Of a stretch of 64,000 nucleotides of DNA, positions 1-10,393 are shown one piece after another (position 1 is the stretch's first letter; the number at the start of each line of letters is the position of its first letter). Position numbers and translations under genes: made by a program. The stretch is from Costus lasius (taxonomy: Eukaryota; Streptophyta; Magnoliopsida; Zingiberales; Costaceae), in the NCBI GenBank assembly GCA_027563935.2, contig CM050446.2, positions 110,650,499-110,714,498 of the forward strand. The letters are read 5' to 3'. The notes under the pieces are model-generated. The model was given only the letters and a program-made list of their open reading frames with translations, did not search any database and had not been told where the DNA came from.

Positions 1-740
1 TATCCTCGCGGAGTCCGCGCTTAAACCTAGAGAGCGTGAATGCCAGCTCCTCCTTAAGATTGCAACGGATTCCGAGTTCGTCGAAGCGAGAGTGGTACGC
101 ATCGACAGAGTCGGACCCCTACGAGATAGCACAATAGGAATCAAGGAGGCGCTGACGGTAAGTGGGCGGTACGTATTTCTCCCTAAGGCAATAACACATC
201 TCTTCCCACCGAGTGATGGGGGGAAGATGCTGGTCAACTAGTTGGCGCTCAACGTTTGTCCAGTACAACCGGGCGGGGCCGGTGAGCAGTAGGCGAACAT
301 ATCTGACTTTAAGGTGCGCGGACATGGCGCTCCACTCGAAATAGTTTTCCACGGCTGAAACCCAGTCGAGGAAATCGTTGGGATCTAGGCTACCCTTGAA
401 GATAGGGGGGGTCGATGCGCGTGAGACGACGGACCTCATCGTCCTCATGACTTTGCTGGACCGGACGCTATGGGGGAGGGGCCTCCTCCACCCACGCGGA
501 CTCATCACCAAACGGGTCATAATGCGGGGATTCGTTGGCGCGCATGTGCAGCAGGGCCAACGAAGGGGGAACACTAAGCATGGGCTGTCCCATAGCGGGC
601 TTAGACTTGAGTTCCACAACTTGGTCCGTGAGGTGTTGGACCGACGATATTAGGCGCTGAAACATAACCTCCATCGCTTCCAAGCGTGTGGACAACGACT
701 CAATCGACTCTACCCTAGGCGGAGTACTCTCGTCAGTCAT
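1..740 (-). pseudogene. gag: Chromovirus-type Ty3/gypsy gag fragment
   Basis: Minus-strand fragment of a retrotransposon capsid gene, starting at an ATG at 738-740 and running off the left edge. The N-terminus has a heptad-like stretch (ESLSTRLEAMEVMFQRL), followed by a proline-rich linker and then a typical plant Ty3/gypsy gag core (FLDWVSAVENYFEW, LYWTNVERQL, WEEMCYCLREKYVPPTYRQ). The two halves lie in different frames, so there is a frameshift near 470. It is closely related to the gag at 14613-15619. The upstream side is cut off abruptly at about 751 by the truncated LTR of element F. The family is clear; the exact chromovirus clade is not. Confidence 0.85.
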
Positions 741-754
741 AGTGGGCTATGCCT

Positions 755-1795
755 GTGATCGGATTTGTAGGTTTAATCGAAATAGATCGGACGTTAGCGA
801 TTCACCTCTCGGTCCTCGCAACGTCTAAGACGTAAAGTTACTTGGCCAGGGTAATTTATGGGATGTATACAATTTCAATCAAATCAGGAAGATAAAATTA
901 TATTAAAAGAGAAAAAGTATAAATTAATCCATGTAAATCAGTGGGCTACGCCCAATCAATCCCGAAAAGGTATCTACTCGCTCATATTATCAAGAGAATA
1001 CATGTTTTTGATGAACAAGAAAGATCTCATAAAAATCGCAAAGAAATCACAAAAGGGATGATGAAACCATCTTCTCCTCAGTCTGGAGATGAGGATTGAA
1101 GGATCAATCGTTGAAATCGTGTGAAATCTCGCTGGAATATGCTTCGAAATCAAGTTGTCACCCTTGTCGCCGTCATCGCTCGTGTTCGTTCGCCCGAAGC
1201 TCCCTAACCCTCCAAAAATTCTATCTTTTATAGTTAGACCGGTTAGGAACTCATCAGGGAACGGTTATGCGAAGTCTGGCTCAATTTCGGTTGGAATCGG
1301 TGAAGAGATAAGTGAAAAACTCGTCGGGCGGAAGTTTTTACAGCCCGTGATGTGTTTACGGCCGAGGCCGTAAATGTTTCTGTGTATAATGCTTTCGGTC
1401 ACAGAAAGTTTCACGGCCCGTGATAGAATTACGGCTTCACTCGTGAAAGTTTCTGTTCATTCCGACACTTAGATGTTTTCAACTTCCGTTCGTCGTCGCG
1501 TTCACGACTGAATCCATATTTACGGCCAAGGCCGTAAAAGTCTCGTTCTTCACCGTTTTTGCCCCAAATTCGTCGTAAAGGCTCGTGATCTCCTTGGGAA
1601 TCATGCTTTGGCTTCAAAACTCTCGAAATCTTTTATTTTTACGGTCATTTTACCTACATTTTCATAAAAACCAAGAAAAGTGAAGATTCCGTGCAAAGTA
1701 ACGCAAAAGCACTAAAAATAGCACAAAATCCTGCAATTAAGCCCAAAATATGATCTAAAATATAGGTGAAAACATGGTGTAAATGCAAAGCATCA
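755..1795 (-). repeat. Truncated 3' LTR of element F
   Basis: Matches the complete LTR at 8950-10393 from about its position 9375 to its outer end, which reads ...GCATCA on the plus strand (TGATGC on the minus strand). About 420 bp of the U5 side is missing where it meets the gag fragment at 1-740. It carries one more palindrome unit than the intact LTR, near 1350-1385. A TATA-like site (TATAAAAG, minus) lies at 1225-1232. Confidence 0.85.
1335..1539. repeat. Palindrome array in F 3' LTR U3
   Basis: Several ACGGCC-based palindromes. Two are 20-bp inverted repeats of the form TTTACGGCC-NN-GGCCGTAAA, at about 1360 and 1520. Others are degenerate (CACGGCCCGTG, TTACGGCTT..CCGTGAA). On the minus strand the array lies upstream of the TATA-like site at 1225-1232. 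Confidence 0.8.
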
Positions 1796-3502
1796 AAAAC
1801 CCTAGACTTAAAATTTTGCTTGTCCTCAAGCAATACCTCGATATGTATAAAGAATGTAAAGATAAGAAATGCTCATTTGTTTTTGCCCCTAATAATATCC
1901 TTAATTAACAAATTAAGTAATCAATCTTTCAAACTCAAGTAATTCAAGGAAAATCATAATAGAGATAAATCATCAAGAGTTCACAATCCAAGAAAGATAA
2001 AATTCATGATTCATGTCATAATATTCATTCTCCACACACTAAATATCATATACTTTCAACTTAATAAATCTATCTTACTCAATAGACAAAAATTTATTTC
2101 AAGAATCTTGGTGATATTAAAGATAAGAGACTTTTAAAGCAATTTGGTCTTTAAACGATTATGTGCCCTTTCCTATTAGCATCATAACATTGTTTAAAGT
2201 ATACCACAGAGTAGTATAATTTAACTCATAGTCTTAATCATGAAAGTCAGCGGAGTTGTCCACTTAACCTACAGCTTTCTCTTTTTCTCCATTTTTATTC
2301 TCTTCTCTTTTCTTTTTTTTCCCTTTCTTTAATTTCTGGAGAAAGCCGGTCAGTGGCATGATACTTAAATCGTTGTTGATCTTTCTGCAAGAGGGTTAAA
2401 TATTTGATTTAAAAATTCTCCCTCTGTTACTTGATCACAATAGATTTAAAGTATACCAAGCAATGGTATAATATAACTCATGACTTAAGATTTCTCAACT
2501 AGAGGAGTTGGAGCAAATCTCAATTTAAATAAATATCACCAATTTTCTATTCATAAAAATTTTCATCAAGCAAAAATAGATAAATTAAATTTTCAAGTAT
2601 AAAGATACTATGCATGTGTCATATGAACATATAACAATTCACAAATGTATTTTATCAATACCAGAATTGAATTTACTCAACAATTTTAAGTCTACATGAA
2701 ATTTCAAAAATTCCCTAAGTCATCAAATCAATCACTCAAGATGTTTCCTAAGTCTAAAATTAAGGATTAAACAAATTTGTGTGTCCTTAAAAATCATGAA
2801 CATTCAGGATAAATACCCATAAAGCTTGAATGCAATCAAAATACATGAAGACACCCTAGACTTAAATTGTTGCATGCGTGTAAATATTCAATTAATGAAG
2901 AATTTTAGAAAAATTTTTGCAAGAGTTCCCCTTGTAATTGTTGGCAAAATCCTGTTCAATTATATCAAAAAAATGAAAACTTGACTCAGAAAAATCCAGA
3001 AAATATACCACATCAAAGATATTCAATTTATGCATGGTAATCAAGTTTCAAACATTAAATACCATCGAGTTTTATCAATCAAATCAAATTTACTATACTC
3101 AGTTACTATTCATTCTAAATATCAAGCATATGTATCAGAATAGCCCTCAAATGCATAAATTCATCAACAAAATATCTAAAATCATCACAGAACACATCAA
3201 ACATGCAATGAATACCAAATGTACATAAAATCATCACAACATATCATGTTCAGCATCCTAAGGTCAAATACCATCTAATATATACAATGCCCAGTTAAAT
3301 GTCAAATATCCCAAATGGATCTCACAAAATCTTGATACAACGCACACACATAAAGAAATCATAAAACAGCTATGTGTGGTCGCATTGGCATCAAGTCTAC
3401 TAATTCCTGTGCATGAATAGGATAACCATGAGATCATATACACAAAATCAAGAAATAACTAGGCAGTAAGTAAAAATGAAGTGCAATACTCACAAACTTA
3501 AT
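1796..3502 (-). other. F 3' untranslated region
   Basis: About 1.7 kb of AT-rich, non-coding sequence between the env-like gene and the 3' LTR. Apart from the hairpin and polypurine-like tract beside the LTR, two partial direct repeats (TTTAAAGTATACCA near 2194 and 2446, each followed by TATAA and AACTCAT) can be seen. Short ORFs here have no recognisable domain. Confidence 0.65.
1816..1833 (-). other. Conserved pre-3'LTR hairpin (F)
   Basis: On the minus strand this reads TTGCTTGAGGACAAGCAA: 7-bp arms around an AGGA loop, 20 bp from the LTR edge. The same 18 bases occur at 53762-53779 (element C) and 61963-61980 (element B). It is followed by a purine-rich stretch (AAGTCTAGGG) that is the probable polypurine tract. 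Confidence 0.8.
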
Positions 3503-5687
3503 CAATCCGTCTCGGTATTCTCAGAGTCCTCCTCCTCGCCTCTGGTGCGTCTAGTCGATGACGATGAAGGGAGATGACGCCGTAATAACTCCTCTATCAC
3601 GCGTAAAGAGTCGAGTTCTCTTGACTGTCCCTGCTCCAAGCGCGAAATGTCATCTCGCATCCTACTCTACTCGGCTCGCATCTGCTCCAATGAAGGATCT
3701 GATCGTGCTGAAGATGGTCTGGCAGATGAAGACGGCCGATTAGCAGCTGATGGGGCGACTAGAGGAATATGCTCTGTAGCCCTCGGCGGTGATGGAGGTG
3801 AAGCTGCCTCTCTAGGACCTCCCCCACGTGTGGGATCCACGATTCAGTTTTGCTGAACACGAACTGTAGTGCGGTTCATGTTCGGCAACCTCATGGTAAC
3901 ATTTGTGTGCCTGAACATAAGATGGTACGAGCTACCAAGTCTCGTAATCATCTTTATGGCAATACACGCATCCATGTCTAATCTGGGATTACCCTTTGCC
4001 TCTTTCAACCCCGAAGGGTCAATACCGAGGGCAAGGGCAATCGGGGTAACCATGCTTCCCATAACAAGGACTCCTCTCCGAGCTCTAGCGGCTTTCTGAT
4101 CTGCTTCATCAAGAAAAATGAAGTGCTGACTCTGAAACCTCTCAGCATGGCCCATAGAAAATATAGCTCTGTAGACCTGACCATGCCATCACTCTCTGCC
4201 CGCCCAAAGATGGTGTGTGCCAAAACTCGGTGTATGTATCTGAAGACTGGGCTGGACAAATGCGAGGCTCTGGCAGTCCTAGGGTCAAACCTCCCCTCAG
4301 TAGATATCTCCTGCCAAAATGCTCCCTCAGAAAACTCCCTGGGGCGGTGTCTAGTCGCATCCGCAGGGAATCCAAAAATGTGACCCAGCTGGTCCAAAGT
4401 AAGCACATGGTCCCGGTTCCCAAACTGGAATGACATCCTCCCTGGGTCTCCGTCATCATGGTTCCTTAGTGAAATCTGAACAGTACTGAAGAACTCCAAT
4501 GTCAGCTGTTCGTATGTAGCATGCCTCTGATGATAAAAATTCTGCCACCCTATGTTCGCGAACATCCACTGGACGTCATCGAACAATCCTAGGGACTGCA
4601 GTACCTGGTCGTCCCAATACCGGGTGCTAATCACTCCTCGAGTGGACAGAGCTTGGTACCTCCTCTCGATCTCTCTACTCCTGTGATGGATCTGACGTGG
4701 ATAAGGAGCAAGGACAGGAGGCGGTGATCGTGCGCGTCTCCTCTCTGGAATAATAGGCTCTGGTGAACCAGGGGAGGACTCAGGTGATGATGACACTGGT
4801 GATATAGCTGGGGGATGCCCTGATGAAGGCGAATGAACCTCTGGTACTGATACTGGTGGTGGTGTTGGCTGTGTCATCGGTGGTATCTCAGAAATTGGCG
4901 GTGGAACTGTCTCAGGAGTCGTAGAAGACTCATGTGCAACCGATGGTGAAGAGCGGAGCTCCGGTATGTCTACTGATATCTCTGGTAAATCCGCAAATAT
5001 CTCAGGTGATGCCTCCTCCTAATCCAGTAATATGGGTGTACTCGCCTCAGGGACAGGCAGGTCTCCCTAGGCTGAGGAGGGTGATGCAATCTCTGGTGTG
5101 TGGAGTGTATCATGCGGAGTGTCCACCTCCATGCCCTGAGTATCAGTAGGAGCAGTAGACTCTGGTATATCTGTGGAAGACACTGGTGTAGTGAGACCTT
5201 CCACATCCATAGGTGTAACGTCAGTTTGTATCGCCACTGACTGCTCTATCTCTATCACCATGAGTGCTGACACTGGGGGTGCCTCCGAAGTCTCTGCAGT
5301 CTCCACCACTAGCGATAATGGCCTGGTGGCCCTACCTCCTCTCATAGTCATGCCTCTCGTGGTACGCTTCCTAGCGTACCGTCTAGCGATCCTCTGATCA
5401 CGGCTCTCTGGCCTATCAGCAGGCCTCTCTGATATAATCTCTAGCTCCGAAGAACTAACAGGCTCCGGCACAGCCGTCTGTGATGTACTGGCCACTAAAG
5501 TCATCCTCGGAGCCTCTGGTGTCTGTGCATGCGTCTCAGGCTCCGAGTCTGAATAAACAATATGCTCAAATCTCTCCGGACAAACTCCGGGAATCATCCT
5601 ATACACGTATCGTGGCTCTGGTCCAGGATACCTACTCTTCATCACAGCCCCATAGGGCCTAGACCTCACAGATCTCCTCGGTGCCAT
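3503..5687 (-). pseudogene. F env-like / Athila ORF-1-type gene
   Basis: Begins with MAPRRSVRSR at an ATG on 5685-5687. A serine/proline/threonine- and acid-rich N-terminal half runs to about 5067. A frameshift there leads to the conserved domain (about 4877-3850): a YWDDQVLQSLGL segment, FQFGNRDHVLTLDQLGHIFGFP, then FWQEISTEG, RYIHRVLAHTIFGR and FYLWAMLRGF-like motifs. These match the Athila ORF-1 family found after pol. Another frameshift lies near 4100 and a stop near 3845. An arginine- and acid-rich tail then runs to about 3503. No signal peptide or membrane segment is visible, so envelope is only a positional name. Confidence 0.8.
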
Positions 5688-6445
5688 AATGTCGATCAAA
5701 TGATCCAAATATATGCAAATATCAACGCTAAATCGTGATGCTACAGTAACAACGAGAGACGACCGTGAACACGGCGCAAAAACTTGATCCAAAAGTCCAA
5801 TCTAATAGCTCCAAATTGAAACGAGGCGTACGTAATCTAGGTGTAAATAACGAATCTCAGGATTGAGCAAGGAAAACTCACGGATCTATGCGCGAATCGG
5901 TCAAAAAACTAACCCTAGCGACAGCGGCGGACAGACGGCGATTCTCCACGATCTCCAGCGGAAATCCGGTGGAGAATGGCTGGGAATCACTCGCTGGAAG
6001 TGGAGGAAGGTGGGGTGGAAGGAATCACCAGAAATCGATAAATTACGAACATAAATGTAATCCCTAAGCCGCCCATGAGGTTTAAATCGTAAGAACTTAC
6101 GGCCCGTAAACATGTCACGGCTTGGGCCGTAAACTAGTTTTAGCGTACAGTGTCCCGTTAGCTTAGTCTTATTTGCGGTCACGGCTATGCGATAATTACG
6201 GCTTGACCCGTAAATGTCGCGTTTTGACTTGGCTTTTCATCAGAAAAATCCGCAAAAATCCCTGAAAAATTCCTGCACAATAAGCATCGAATTCAGAAGA
6301 ATTTTCGTATGTAATAGTTCATCAAATAACATGGAGAAAGCTTAAAACAAAAATTAAAATTTAAGAAACTGCCCCTAGGGTTTATAAAGAAAAGTTCAAA
6401 ACTAAAATAGAAAGATATGCTGAAATTAATGAAAATTCAGAGCCG
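5688..6445 (-). other. F spacer between gag-pro and env-like gene
   Basis: Untranslated stretch upstream of the env-like start codon. It holds the internal palindrome array and no recognisable coding sequence. Elements A, B and C have a spacer of 0.8-0.9 kb in the same place. Confidence 0.65.
6090..6215. repeat. Internal palindrome array of F
   Basis: ACGGCC-type inverted repeats (TTACGGCCCGTAA at about 6097; CACGGCTTGGGCCGTAAA near 6115; CACGGCT, TTACGGCTT and CCCGTAAA near 6180-6215). This is the same palindrome class as in F's own LTRs, placed in front of the env-like gene. Confidence 0.75.
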
Positions 6446-6462
6446 CTGGGTTGCCTCCCAGG
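6446..6462 (-). other. Post-pol GGGAGGCAACCC hairpin (F)
   Basis: Minus strand reads CCTGGGAGGCAACCCAG, with short arms CTGGG/CCCAG. The same motif lies directly after the pol stop in elements A, B and C. Here it follows protease instead, marking the scar of the pol deletion. Confidence 0.75.
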
Positions 6463-8813
6463 AAGCACTTGTTTATGGTCTTTAGCTTGACCAAGATAGT
6501 GTTCATGACTTTTCTAGTGGATATAAGGCGCAGTGAATAATTGGCAATTGTTGTTCCTGACACCTTTCCGGTTCATTGTATAGATTTAACTTTATAGTTC
6601 TAGGTAGTGTCCATGTCTCGGCTTTCTTCAATTCCCCCCTCTTTATGCTTTTCCCAATTTTCTGAGAGACGTCTATCGATTTCAAAATCACTGGGTTTAT
6701 CAAATTTGTTCTCCTTCACCCCTGGAGATTTATCGGGACCTGCAAAATTAATTCATTTAGCTTCAGCTGAAAAATCAAAGATCAACTTGCTATCATTCAA
6801 ATTCAAAGTAAGCTTTTCATGCAACATGTCAATTATAGCTCTCGTGCTTGCTAAGAATGGTCTTCCTAGAATGACAAGGAACTTAGCGTTTTCCTTCATG
6901 TTAACAACCATAAAGTCAATAACGATAGAAAATTTATCAATTTTAACTGCTACATTCTCTAGGATACCAATTGGTTGCTGATCAAAACCATTAGCAAATT
7001 GAATACAAGTCTCAGTAGGTTTAAGTTCTCCACTACCTACTTCCTCAATCAAGTATGCAGGTATCAAGCTGATACTAGCTCCTACGTTGAACAAAGCCTT
7101 TTCAACAGTAAACTTACCAACTTGGCATGGAATTGAAATATCTTCGGGGTCTCTTACCTTTGTTATTTCAGTGTTCTTGCTCACCTGTTTTCTCTTTACA
7201 TCGAACTTACTGCCATCAGGTTTTCTCTGGTCTGTTCTTCTTACCCTCTGGGGAAAAGGAATTAGAGGAACATATGCAGGTGGACCCACATATTTCTCTT
7301 CTTCCCCTTTCTCCTCACAAATTTCTTGATCGAAAACACTGCTTGCAGATAGATCAATAGGTTCTTCATTGGGCTCTCCAGGTGTCTCGTCGTGTTTGGC
7401 GCTTATTGCAGTGACCGCATTGATGTGCTCCCTGGGGTTCATCTCAGGCTGTCCCGGTAGTCTCCCTGTAGGTCTGCTAGCCGTACTAGCTTGCTGTGCG
7501 ATCTTATTCTCCAACATCTTATTGTGGGTAGTTAAAGCTTCCACACAAGATGTCAGCTGCTTACTCTAATCAGCAAGGTCGTCGGTTCTCTTTTGTTGCT
7601 TCATAACAACTTCCAGCATGGAATCAAAGTTTGACTTCGGGGCTGCCCGTATTGCCTTGGTTGAAAGCCCGGTGGTGCCCTACTATTCTGCTGAGAATAC
7701 AGAGGAGGAACTTGCCCTTGATTATTCTTGTAGGACAGGTTGGGGTGGTTCCTCCATCCTGGATTGTAGGTTGCAGAATATGGATCATTTGCAGGTCTCT
7801 GAGTGTAGTTCCCCACAGCGTTGGCTTGCTCTTGATTAGACTCCTCTTGCGACGAAGCTATTATTTGGCATTCAGATGAATCATGTCCTGTTACACCACA
7901 TACCTCACAAGAAACTGCATTAACTACTCTCGATGGAAAAGATAAAGAATCAAACTTCTGGACCAAAGAATCTACCTTTGCCGCTAGTGATGTCAGGGGA
8001 TCATTATGATACTTACCAAATCCTGTGGAATTAGTGTTTCGCTCACTCGACCAGTGGTTATGGTTCATGGCCATATCCTCGAGTAGAGCAGTTGCGTCTT
8101 CCAAGTTTTTGCTCATGATCGTGCCTCCAGCCGCAGCGTCCACCATCAATCTGGTGTTATAATCCAATCCATTGTAGAAGATATGGATTAAAACCCATTC
8201 CTGGAGTCCGTGGTGTGGGCACATGCGCTGGAGTTCCTTGAAGCGTTCCCAGGTGTCAAAGAGTGATTCTCCCTCTTGTTGTGCGAAAGCTGTGATTCTA
8301 TTGCGCAGTTAGACAGTCTTGCTCGGTGGAAAATATTTATTCAGAAATAGCTTGGACAGCTCTTCCCACGTGGTGATGGATCCTGCCGGCATCGAGTACA
8401 ATCAAGCTCTGGCGCGGTCCTCAAGAGAAAAAGGGAATAATCTTAGTCTACTCACATCAGATGAAACTCCGTTAACCTTTACAATGTCGCAATATTCAAG
8501 AAAAAACGGTTAAATGAATATTTGGGTCCTGATTTGGGGAACCCCCAAATTGATTTTGCTGGACCATCGTCATCAGCGCTGGCTTTAACTCAAAGTTGTT
8601 CGCCTCTACGTTAGGTCGAACGATGCTAGAATTGAACCCTTGTATGTTTGGTGCCGCGAAGTCCCTCAAAGATTGATTGTTCTGGTTTGCCGCCATCTCT
8701 CCTTCTTCAGAGATCTTTTTGGTTGCAAATTGTAATCTCCTCCGAATGCGAAAGGTGCACTCAATTTCTAGGTCTTCTGGAAGCAAAACGCCTGCACGAG
8801 AAACTCTGGGCAT
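6463..8813 (-). pseudogene. gag-pro: F gag-protease
   Basis: Starts with MPRVSRAGVLLPEDLEIECTF (ATG at 8811-8813), the N-terminus shared by all Athila-type gags here. Gag core: MCPHHGLQEWVLIHIFYNGL and VDAAAGGTIMSKN. Next are a CCHC knuckle (CEVCGVTGHDSSEC), a glutamine/proline-rich linker and a protease with FNVGASISLIP and ILGRPFLAST. The catalytic aspartate position reads asparagine. Frameshifts near 8496, 8225 and 7601 split it into three frames. The coding signal fades near 6750, and the next recognisable landmark is the post-pol hairpin. Confidence 0.85.
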
Positions 8814-8925
8814 ACAATGTGTAAGTACACAAAAAAAAGAAAAGAATAGTAGATACTAATGGCAAAAGAAAAGAAAAATGCCTAATCTCCTAACTTATCA
8901 ATTAGTCAATATTAACTATCTGTAA

Positions 8926-8943
8926 TCCCCGGCAACGGCGCCA
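8926..8943 (-). other. F primer binding site (tRNA-Asp)
   Basis: Minus strand reads TGGCGCCGTTGCCGGGGA, complementary to the 3' end of plant tRNA-Asp. It sits 6 bp inside the 5' LTR and sets the element's orientation. Confidence 0.95.
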
Positions 8944-9846
8944 AAAACTTGATAGCAATCCGCAAGTGCACGGATTTATCGAAGTAATAAAAAGATATCA
9001 TTCCCAACGAGGACTACGTAGCTAAGTACTACATTCTTAATATGTTTGAATTTAGGCGGAATCAATACTTGGTTGTTCTAACTTCTAAGCACGACACAAA
9101 CTCAGAACAGCTTTTTAAAGGACTTGAATTCTAAAGCATCGGGAATTCATGGGTTCGCCACACTGATAGACATGAATCGTGTAAAAATAACTTAGTTAAT
9201 AAGCTTATCTATCCTAAAAGGTACTTTTCCTTAGGTACATATCACTTCCTCCCGGAGCATGATACGGTATCTAATTAGATTAACTCCCTACTCTCGTGAC
9301 AGTTAACCTAACTAGATCCCTTAAGTTATGTGAAAAGTCGATTAATCCCTTCAAACGAACCCGAACTACTCCCGTGATGGGATTCGTAGGTTTAATCGAA
9401 ATAGATCGGACGTTAGCGATTCACCTCTCGGTCCTTCTCGCAACGTCTAAGATGTAAAGTTACTTGGCCAGGGTAATTTATGGGATGTATACAATTTCAA
9501 TCAAATTAGGAAGATAAAATTATATTAAAAGAGCAAAAGTATAAATTAATCAATGCAAATCAGTGGGCTACGCCCAATCAATCCCGAAAAGGTATCTACT
9601 CGCTCATATTATCAAGAGAATACATGTTTTTGATGAACAAGAAAGATCGCATAAAAATCGCAAAGAAATCACAAAAGGGATGATGAAACCGTCTTCTCCT
9701 CAGTCTGGAGATGAGGATTGAAGGATCAATCGTCGAAATCGTGTGAAATCTCGCTGGAATATGCTTCGAAATCAAGTTATCGCCCTTGTCGCCGTCGTCG
9801 CTCGTGTTCATCCGCCCGAAGCTCCCTAACCCTCCAAAAATCCTAT

Positions 9847-9854
9847 CTTTTATA
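9847..9854 (-). promoter_or_regulatory. TATA box of F 5' LTR
   Basis: TATAAAAG on the minus strand, about 100 bp downstream of the U3 palindrome array, as in the other Athila LTRs. Confidence 0.7.
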
Positions 9855-9956
9855 GTTGGACCGGTTAGGAACCCATCAGGGAACGGTTCTGCGAAGTTTG
9901 GTTCAATTCCGGTTGGAATCGGTGAAGAGATAAGTGAAAAACTCGTCGGGCGGAAG

Positions 9957-10136
9957 TTTTTACGGCCCGTAATGTTTCTGTGTATAATCCTTTCGGTCAC
10001 AGAAAGTTTCACGGCCCGTGATAGAATTACGGCTTCACCCGTGAAAGTTTTTGTTCATTCCGACACTTAGCCGTTTTCAACTTCCGTTCGTCGTTGCGTT
10101 CACGGCTGAATCCATATTTACGGCCAAGGCCGTAAA
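9957..10136. repeat. Palindrome array in F 5' LTR U3
   Basis: ACGGCC-type inverted repeats: TTTTACGGCCCGTAA at 9957, CACGGCCCGTG near 10010, TTACGGCTTCACCCGTGAA, and a 20-bp TTTACGGCC-AA-GGCCGTAAA at about 10117-10136. Confidence 0.8.
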
Positions 10137-10393
10137 AGTCTCGTTCTTCACCGTTTTTGCCCCAAATTCGTCATAAAGGCTCGTGATCTCCTTGGGAATC
10201 ATGCTTTGGCTTCAAAACTCTCGAAATCTTTCATTTTTACGTCATTTTACCTATATTTTCATAAAAACCAAGAAAAAGTGAAGATTCTGTGCAAAGTAAT
10301 GCAAAAGAACTAAAAATAGCACAAAATCCTGCAATTAAGCTCAAAATATGATCTAAAATATAGGTGAAAACATGGTGTAAATGCAACGCATCA

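Larger units (their letters stand above)
755..10393 (-). mobile_element. Element F: Athila-like, gag-pro plus env-like ORF, no RT/INT
   Basis: Minus-strand LTR element. Its 5' LTR is 8950-10393, followed by a tRNA-Asp primer site, gag-protease, a short spacer, the env-like gene, a long 3' untranslated region and a 3' LTR truncated at 755. Only about 300 bp separate the protease end from the conserved post-pol hairpin at 6446-6462. Reverse transcriptase, RNase H and integrase are therefore absent, and it must have been mobilised in trans. The right flank begins GTCCT. The left LTR end is missing, so no target duplication can be checked. Confidence 0.85.
8950..10393 (-). repeat. 5' LTR of element F
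   Basis: Complete 1,444-bp LTR with TG...CA ends (plus strand TGATAGCAATCC...GCAACGCATCA). On the minus strand the order is U3, palindrome array, TATA (9847-9854), then a long R/U5 containing CACGAGAGTA-type motifs, ending beside the primer site. Confidence 0.92.

Noticed and set aside
1..753. Gag at 1-740 as the upstream part of the pol at 10394-12952, split by F
   Set aside because: On the minus strand the gag would come after the pol tail instead of before the knuckle. The order is wrong for one element, so they are separate pieces or rearranged.
3558..3856. Plus-strand ORFs near 3558-3856
   Set aside because: Antisense to the C-terminal tail of F's env-like gene. No support.
8755..8943. 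Possible genuine tRNA gene near the tRNA-Asp complement
   Set aside because: Only 18 bases match the tRNA 3' end, directly beside an LTR. This is a primer binding site.
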